NCBI GenBank assembly: GCA_947454585.1
Contig: CANGML010000010.1
Location: 1-18,400, forward strand
Direction: 5' to 3'
Length of the DNA stretch: 18,400 bases
Source of the DNA: Comamonadaceae bacterium
Lineage (GTDB): Bacteria > Pseudomonadota > Gammaproteobacteria > Burkholderiales > Burkholderiaceae_C
Shown here: in pieces, positions 17,601 through 18,400 of the stretch
How the letters are laid out: the number at the start of each line of letters is the position of its first letter
How positions within the stretch are numbered: position 1 is the stretch's first letter
Translations under genes and position numbers: made by a program
The notes under the pieces: generated by a model
What the model saw: the letters and a program-made list of their open reading frames with translations, nothing else
Told to the model about the DNA's origin: nothing
Database searches by the model: none

Positions 17601-18400
17601 CCAACGGTGGCAACGTGACGTATTGGTCAGATAGCGATGCCAACAGCCAAGGCAATATTTACTTGGTTGCCGCTACTTCAGCCAACACCACCAGCATCAC
17701 TACCAGCGGCGGCAACATCACGATGGGGGGTGGCAGCAACCTCACCACAGGCTATGCCTCCGGCTATGGCAACAGTTTCACGACCGAGCACGGCATCAAC
17801 ATTGATACCTACAGCACCTTGAACGCAGGGACCGGCGCGGTGACCTTGCGTGGTACTTCTGCCGCCTCACTCGATGACTACATCATCGGCTTGCGTATTT
17901 CGGGGACGGGTGTCAGTGTCACAGGTAGCAACCTCAGCCTGGTGGGTAATGCCTCCGCGGCAATCAGCGCAAATAACAAAGGCGCTTGGGGCACAGCCAT
18001 CATCAACGGGGCTTCGGTCACGGGCAGCGGCACCATTGACATCACAGGCACGGGGGGTGGCAATACATCGTCGGGTAGCAACTACGGTGTCTTGCTTTGG
18101 AACCCCGTCACCGGCACTGGCTCGGGTGCAGTGACTGTCACCGGCACAGGCGGTGGCGGCACGGGGAGCAACAACTACGGCATCAGTGTGAGCAATGCAT
18201 CCACCACCAAGAGCGCCAGTGGCAGCCTCACCCTGACTGGTCGAGCAGGCAGTGGCACCAACAGCCAAGGTATTTATATAGGTGGCAGCAGCACGCTAGG
18301 GGGTGTTGGGCAAAGCGGGGCCGTGACCTTAAGTACCGATGCACTGAGCTTGAGCGGAACCAATGCTTTAACGACCACGGGTGTGGTGACGATTCAGCCC
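8678..18400 (+). CDS. Giant TpsA adhesin, filamentous-haemagglutinin type, 3' partial
   Basis: Secreted fibre partner of the TpsB above. The frame stays open for 3,241 codons and reaches the right edge, so the C-terminus is not visible. ATG 8678 is the first start; ATG 8684 has a better-spaced GGA (8675-8677) and may be the real one. Residues count from 8678. An extended signal peptide ends PAMA (cleavage after residue 47). The TPS domain follows, with VVDWNTFNVGKDATVNFQQP, LNRV and NPQGVYFG (Asn138). A beta-helical region contains GEWLLDPEHLWIRDP (about 618-632), then come a C-type lectin-like domain (991-1133), five PATR repeats, two glycine-rich domains and large Gly/Thr/Ser/Asn-rich C-terminal modules. 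Only four cysteines were found, in two CC pairs. It lies 27 bases after tpsB and in the same frame, surely cotranscribed. It probably acts in adhesion or biofilm formation; the ligand is unknown, and the lectin domain points to a glycan. Confidence 0.95.
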   Translation, partial: MAMLRFVETRPLKSDVRRPQIAKSRVSQYALSQVLGLAGLLASPAMAQTGPVASTQLPSGGQVNAGQATISQSGNTLNVNQSSPRAVVDWNTFNVGKDATVNFQQPNAQSATLNRVADTQPSQILGRITAPGQVVLVNPQGVYFGKSSSVDVGGLVATTHDAANKEFMDGQIKLSRNGATGKVENEGELRAALGGYIALLAPEVRNNGVIVANLGTVALAAGETFELKFDGAGVLSTVRVTAATLNALVDNKNAIKAPGGLIILSAQAASRLQSGVVNNTGSIEAAGLVRRAGRILLEASSSIFNSGSLKADASSGLNGGPAGTVALNAPEVQNSGTISASNWAATNLVANALPADMGRISIQADSFTQTATGLIDVSAVALQAGTVDIVAAQALALSGRIFANGVVSDPTQIVANALGGTIQLQASRRVDLTTAVLDASGEGGGGRIHIQADGVPTPVNDPANNPAQAPVKGAVLLSTNTVLRANSARAQAGRVEVEGDDISLDTGTRIEAKGATKGGTVWIGGGWQGAGPLRHATTVMMSSDSVIDASATDNGDGGEVVLWSDVHNANSVTAVNGSLYAKGGTYGGDGGHVETSGKLLQLGNQLSISTKSMLGADGEWLLDPEHLWIRDPSWNGYNYTTSGSTTYTAQTANPSATFLVSGATDTRDRGPTVDGVFYPGVTVIRTDTINAALANGSVRVVATGLISAAGWQLEPPTYQNYYISTTTTNKLTLQAGTSITLTSAKFNLPNGTFELLANTTISQTGPTTGGAIYANTLILGSSDGGTSKPAVTLTDATNYITNLQANNLSALSLSNAQSMTVNSNGLNVSGAVTLSVTGDLTVNGAIALAGTSSLTSSNDILVNANITKTAGADATLTVKSARHLSFSTNTSLTSTSNKLNMVLNADSDKSGDGFIKYSGPSINTNGGSLQFGIGDTAVLNSATVYVGGDVSFDGSSAQTVTTGGGAVSIYGETLLANTSGLTINSGSGAVRFYGVVNSASQIFTGINYGSGISWLTALDQADNVANSYLASISSRLENSMAALSVNYNTAWIGGRRNSAGVWKWEAGPLAGQAITYTNWASGEPNNCCTNIANGNGFYGENAMQFTGSNGNWNDLFDNAGAGQTLNWYVRATTLNSSPLTVTSTGNVTFDKAVGVNKTLTNLSVTGNQVTFSDALKLDSTGAIITNTGASLIAGSITGTGALTKNGAGALTLTGNNTYSGATNINAGSLLVGAGGTSGTLGTGLVTNNTALVFNRSDLFTVTATLTGAGTLTKQGAGKLALTAANTYTGATTLSAGTLGIYNNAAAGTSAIAAADGTSLMFGRNVTNFANNMTLTGSVTFDLDSSVDYLVVGGGGGGGAHVGGGGGGGGVLASTLDLLSDTSLSINVGAGGAGAASVAASSTYSSFGANGGSSSITFSTLPAITALGGGKGATWQSYAGGGAGLSSGGGGTGTTYPAGTGTAGQGFAGGTGAGTDPYSSGGGGGAGGAGGAASQTNGSNSGARGGNGGVGLASAITGSTTYYGGGGGGGIHGTAPFQNFAGAMGGLGGLGGGGNGTPLDTNTTSYTATATSGAVNTGGGGGGSGGGLNTINTNGGAGGSGLVVVRYLGSSAGTGGTVSSGTGSATGYTLHTYTSTGAASLSLNALNVMLSGTISGAGSMVNNATGGKISLMNANAYTGSTTVSGGTLGIYNMAAISPGALIADNNTTLLLGRSITGLTNNITLNGAVNVAYDNKIDYLVVGGGGGGGSDGGGGGGGGAVVSKTGIDIGAALALTATVGGGGTAGAWAGAGATAGGDSRLNFGSTTDIATGGSGGTVYPNGPGGAGGSGNQSTSNGGAGGAGTAGNTGLSGGTGPTSNITGTLTNYGGGGGGGVTFTNSGVFTGGAGGAGGGGAGTSIANDVPTAWAAAGRANTGGGGGAGTASYLPQSAGDGTGYRTPGGAGGSGLVVVRYFGSSAGTGGTVSTGTGSALGYTLHTFSTTGNSTLTLNALAATFSGSITGAGSLTASPSAGGKFTFTANNSYAGSTTLSSGTLQVGTGATAGSLGALSANVLNNGTLIFNRSDALTYSGLFSGTGALKVETGGITLTGGATYTGLTTLSSTPTPSRITYTNNTVPSTSGFAGTGAVTIAPAAASSFSSAFTPNYTFATTLTGLTLGSSSNSADITLNNAISIAGPITVDGGQLNLNNSFQSTATGADLTFRAKTNISNTALATLRTSGGNILLASNVDDAIDNDTTNNGYIRLDYGLNAYSNGGNITIGGGNTAGTGYALGSSNEAQTHGFRVDRTLTLSSSGGNIAIRGKSYARAVQVGWGASGVGFYFLTSSGLIDSGTGTILIDGYSQTWGSSYSSGVYFYTQQPFTIQSANTTADAIRIIGKATGASGEAWAMEQEDNTLSVLATGAGGGITLNTSQKLTLEVVMRGTWNMLASSGPITWNGKSDADGLTGTWWGPLSYWGSKSGTAVQTSSSNISIAADSFNWAGGTNPLFGTTGTVEIKPASASFANPTYTSWFVLNQNAQTVSGFTLGKPGNTSLVTVNTAVSANGPINLYGGNVDINQALTTTALGADILVKASGNITSTGDLTHSTNAGDITFWSDSDASGGGYTYLHDRNILDTRTSANRTSSLISTASGGGTITMGGGTASTTLLSGTVVPTGYAADNTSSLPGGVSLGYFNGGHNSGIKLYSGGGNITIRGKSTSIWAGDSSGIAALEGLTLDAGTTGNITLDGVGGPSGSSYSAGIFLGYWGTNGNAATLLKTGNGNISLTGVGTGGTSNRGIIFCCTNAMPITIEATGTGTVSLTGSGATQDFLFSGGHRILAASGAITLTGTTSTGPLQADTAVTTIGYKSGSDVTSSTSNITLTDDSMSLAAGNGLQVNTSGKLTIQPYGNNFTSLTYPITNFAVSSDVTGLTIGKDLGSTAHTDTVTIGGITSISGPISVYAGTINVNSNLTTSLANAAILLKASGNITQATGVDVTTNGGNVTYWSDSDANSQGNIYLVAATSANTTSITTSGGNITMGGGSNLTTGYASGYGNSFTTEHGINIDTYSTLNAGTGAVTLRGTSAASLDDYIIGLRISGTGVSVTGSNLSLVGNASAAISANNKGAWGTAIINGASVTGSGTIDITGTGGGNTSSGSNYGVLLWNPVTGTGSGAVTVTGTGGGGTGSNNYGISVSNASTTKSASGSLTLTGRAGSGTNSQGIYIGGSSTLGGVGQSGAVTLSTDALSLSGTNALTTTGVVTIQP
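8819..9541 (+). other. TPS (haemagglutination activity) domain of TpsA
   Basis: The secretion domain recognised by TpsB POTRA domains starts right after the predicted signal cleavage (Gln48). It shows the family pattern in order: VVDWNTFNVG, VNFQQPNAQSATLNRV, ILGRITAPGQVVLVNPQGVYFG, VGGLVATT, and GGYIALLAPEVRNNGVIVA. The NPNGI-type motif is NPQGV here (138-142). The right boundary near residue 288 is approximate. Confidence 0.9.
9542..11647 (+). other. Beta-helical stalk of TpsA between TPS and lectin domains
   Basis: About 700 residues of short alternating hydrophobic/Asn-Gly-Thr segments (for example GTVALNAPEVQNSGTISAS and GRISIQADSF), as expected of a right-handed beta-helix. It includes GEWLLDPEHLWIRDP (about 618-632), a conserved break seen in long haemagglutinin-like proteins of this type. 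From about 10850 it becomes more Thr/Ser/Asn-rich. No separate gene or recognisable catalytic domain was found here. Confidence 0.7.
11648..12076 (+). other. C-type lectin-like domain embedded in TpsA
   Basis: About 143 residues (991-1133) follow the C-type lectin fold pattern. There is a helix-like SWLTALDQADNVA and ASISSRLENSMAALSV, then AWIGG (Trp1051), VWKWEAG (Trp1062, Trp1064), NWASGEPNN (Trp1079), GENAM (Glu1100), GNWND (1112-1114) and a closing WYVRAT. In known lectins the site-2 calcium ligands come from EPN, the ENC Glu and the WND Asn and Asp. All are present here as Glu1083, Asn1085, Glu1100, Asn1113 and Asp1114. EPN is the mannose/glucose-type form. The two canonical disulfide cysteines are missing (ENC is ENA, and the last Cys position is Arg/Ala), while a vicinal CC (1087-1088) sits beside the binding loop. 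Sugar specificity is inferred from the motif only. Confidence 0.85.
12269..12370 (+). repeat. PATR repeat 1 in TpsA
   Basis: Reads GALTKNGAGALTLTGNNTYS then GATNINAGSLLV, the standard passenger-associated (autotransporter-associated beta strand) repeat: LTK.G.G.L.L.G.NTY.G.T.I..G.L. It forms beta-helix rungs. Confidence 0.85.
12470..12580 (+). repeat. PATR repeat 2 in TpsA
   Basis: Reads LTGAGTLTKQGAGKLALTAA then NTYTGATTLSAGTLGIY. It leads into glycine-rich domain 1 through a GIYN spacer and begins the first unit of the tandem module duplication. Confidence 0.85.
12713..13585 (+). other. Glycine-rich domain 1 of TpsA
   Basis: Starts VDYLVVGGGGGGG, runs about 260 residues of Gly/Ala/Ser/Thr with repeated GGGGG blocks, closes GGSGLVVVRY (13495), then GYTLHTYTSTG. 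This YLVVGGGGG to SGLVVVRY bracket is known from glycine-rich domains of large surface proteins and phage tail proteins; it is not RTX (no GGxGxDxx nonapeptides). It interrupts the beta-helix between PATR repeats 2 and 3. Its DNA contains seven GGC triplets in a row at 12731-12751. Confidence 0.8.
13622..13747 (+). repeat. PATR repeat 3 in TpsA
   Basis: Reads LSGTISGAGSM, then KISLMNANAYTGSTTVSGGT and LGIY. It is the equivalent of PATR repeat 2 at the start of the second module unit, including the same LGIYN exit. Confidence 0.8.
13880..14620 (+). other. Glycine-rich domain 2 of TpsA
   Basis: Starts IDYLVVGGGGGGGSDGGG and closes GGSGLVVVRYFGSSAGTGGT (the RY at about 14530), then GYTLHTFSTTG. 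It is a shorter copy of domain 1 with near-identical edges (YLVVGGGGGGG, GLVVVRY.GSSAGTGGTVS) but a diverged interior. Confidence 0.8.
14657..14782 (+). repeat. PATR repeat 4 in TpsA
   Basis: Reads FSGSITGAGSL, then GKFTFTANNSYAGSTTLSSG and TLQV. It resumes the beta-helix after glycine-rich domain 2 and leads to VLNNGTLIFNRSD, which resembles NNTALVFNRSD after PATR repeat 1. Confidence 0.8.
14888..14974 (+). repeat. PATR repeat 5 in TpsA (degenerate)
   Basis: Reads FSGTGALKVETGGITLTGGA then TYTGLTTLSS. It is the last and shortest recognisable copy and diverges after LSS into a TPTPSRITYTNN linker. Confidence 0.7.
15263..18400 (+). repeat. Three large C-terminal tandem modules of TpsA
   Basis: Modules begin near 15263, 16370 and 17540, spaced 1,107 and 1,170 bases, the third cut by the window edge. 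Shared landmarks in order: ADLTFRAKTNIS / ADILVKASGNIT / AAILLKASGNIT; in modules 2 and 3 DITFWSDSDA / NVTYWSDSDA; NITIGGGN / TITMGGGT / NITMGGGS; GNIAIRGKS / GNITIRGKS / GAVTLRGTS; and VEIKP / LTIQP / VTIQP near the close. The first two then carry FVLNQNAQTVSGFTLGK and FAVSSDVTGLTIGK. Protein-level similarity is clear but diverged. The modules likely form stacked beta-helix blocks. Confidence 0.75.

Noticed and set aside
15263..18400. Repeats as a CRISPR array or insertion sequence
   Set aside because: Repeats are large, diverged and lie within one open protein frame, with no short identical repeats and spacers, transposase or terminal inverted repeats.

Overview
The window is about 60% GC, every credible gene is on the + strand, and the gaps between genes are very short. 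It reads as one surface-secretion and adhesion locus from a Gram-negative bacterium. Codon use and the protein families suggest a betaproteobacterium, probably Burkholderiales/Comamonadaceae. That placement is inferred from style, not from a marker gene.

Region 1 (2-4574) is a complete type I secretion set in the usual order: ABC exporter (5' end cut by the window edge), HlyD-type membrane fusion protein and TolC-type outer-membrane channel. No RTX-type substrate is visible; it may lie upstream or elsewhere. Region 2 (4591-6785) holds three tightly packed genes: a family 4 glycosyltransferase, a small exported protein resembling surface-adhesin protein E, and an unusual stand-alone POTRA protein without a barrel. 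The last two overlap by 26 bases. An 80-base gap with a strong imperfect hairpin follows (6826-6858).

Region 3 (6866-18400) is a two-partner secretion pair: a TpsB/ShlB-type transporter and, 27 bases downstream, a giant TpsA exoprotein. The TpsA frame is open for 3,241 codons and runs off the right edge. It begins with a long signal peptide and a filamentous-haemagglutinin-type TPS domain, and most of the rest is beta-helical repeat. Embedded in it are a C-type lectin-like domain with a full calcium/mannose-type ligand set (11648-12076), five passenger-associated (PATR) repeats, two very glycine-rich domains that form a tandem duplicated module with the PATR repeats (12470-14656), and large C-terminal tandem modules of about 1.1 kb (from 15263).

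Working model (inference): TpsB exports the giant TpsA fibre, whose embedded lectin domain may bind glycans in a calcium-dependent way. The extra POTRA protein may assist TpsB in the periplasm, the small exported protein may act at the surface, and the glycosyltransferase may make a surface glycan or modify an exported protein. The type I system would export a separate substrate. The most unusual elements are the lectin domain inside a TPS adhesin, the free-standing POTRA paralogue, and the duplicated PATR/glycine-rich modules. No tRNA, rRNA, CRISPR array or insertion sequence was seen.
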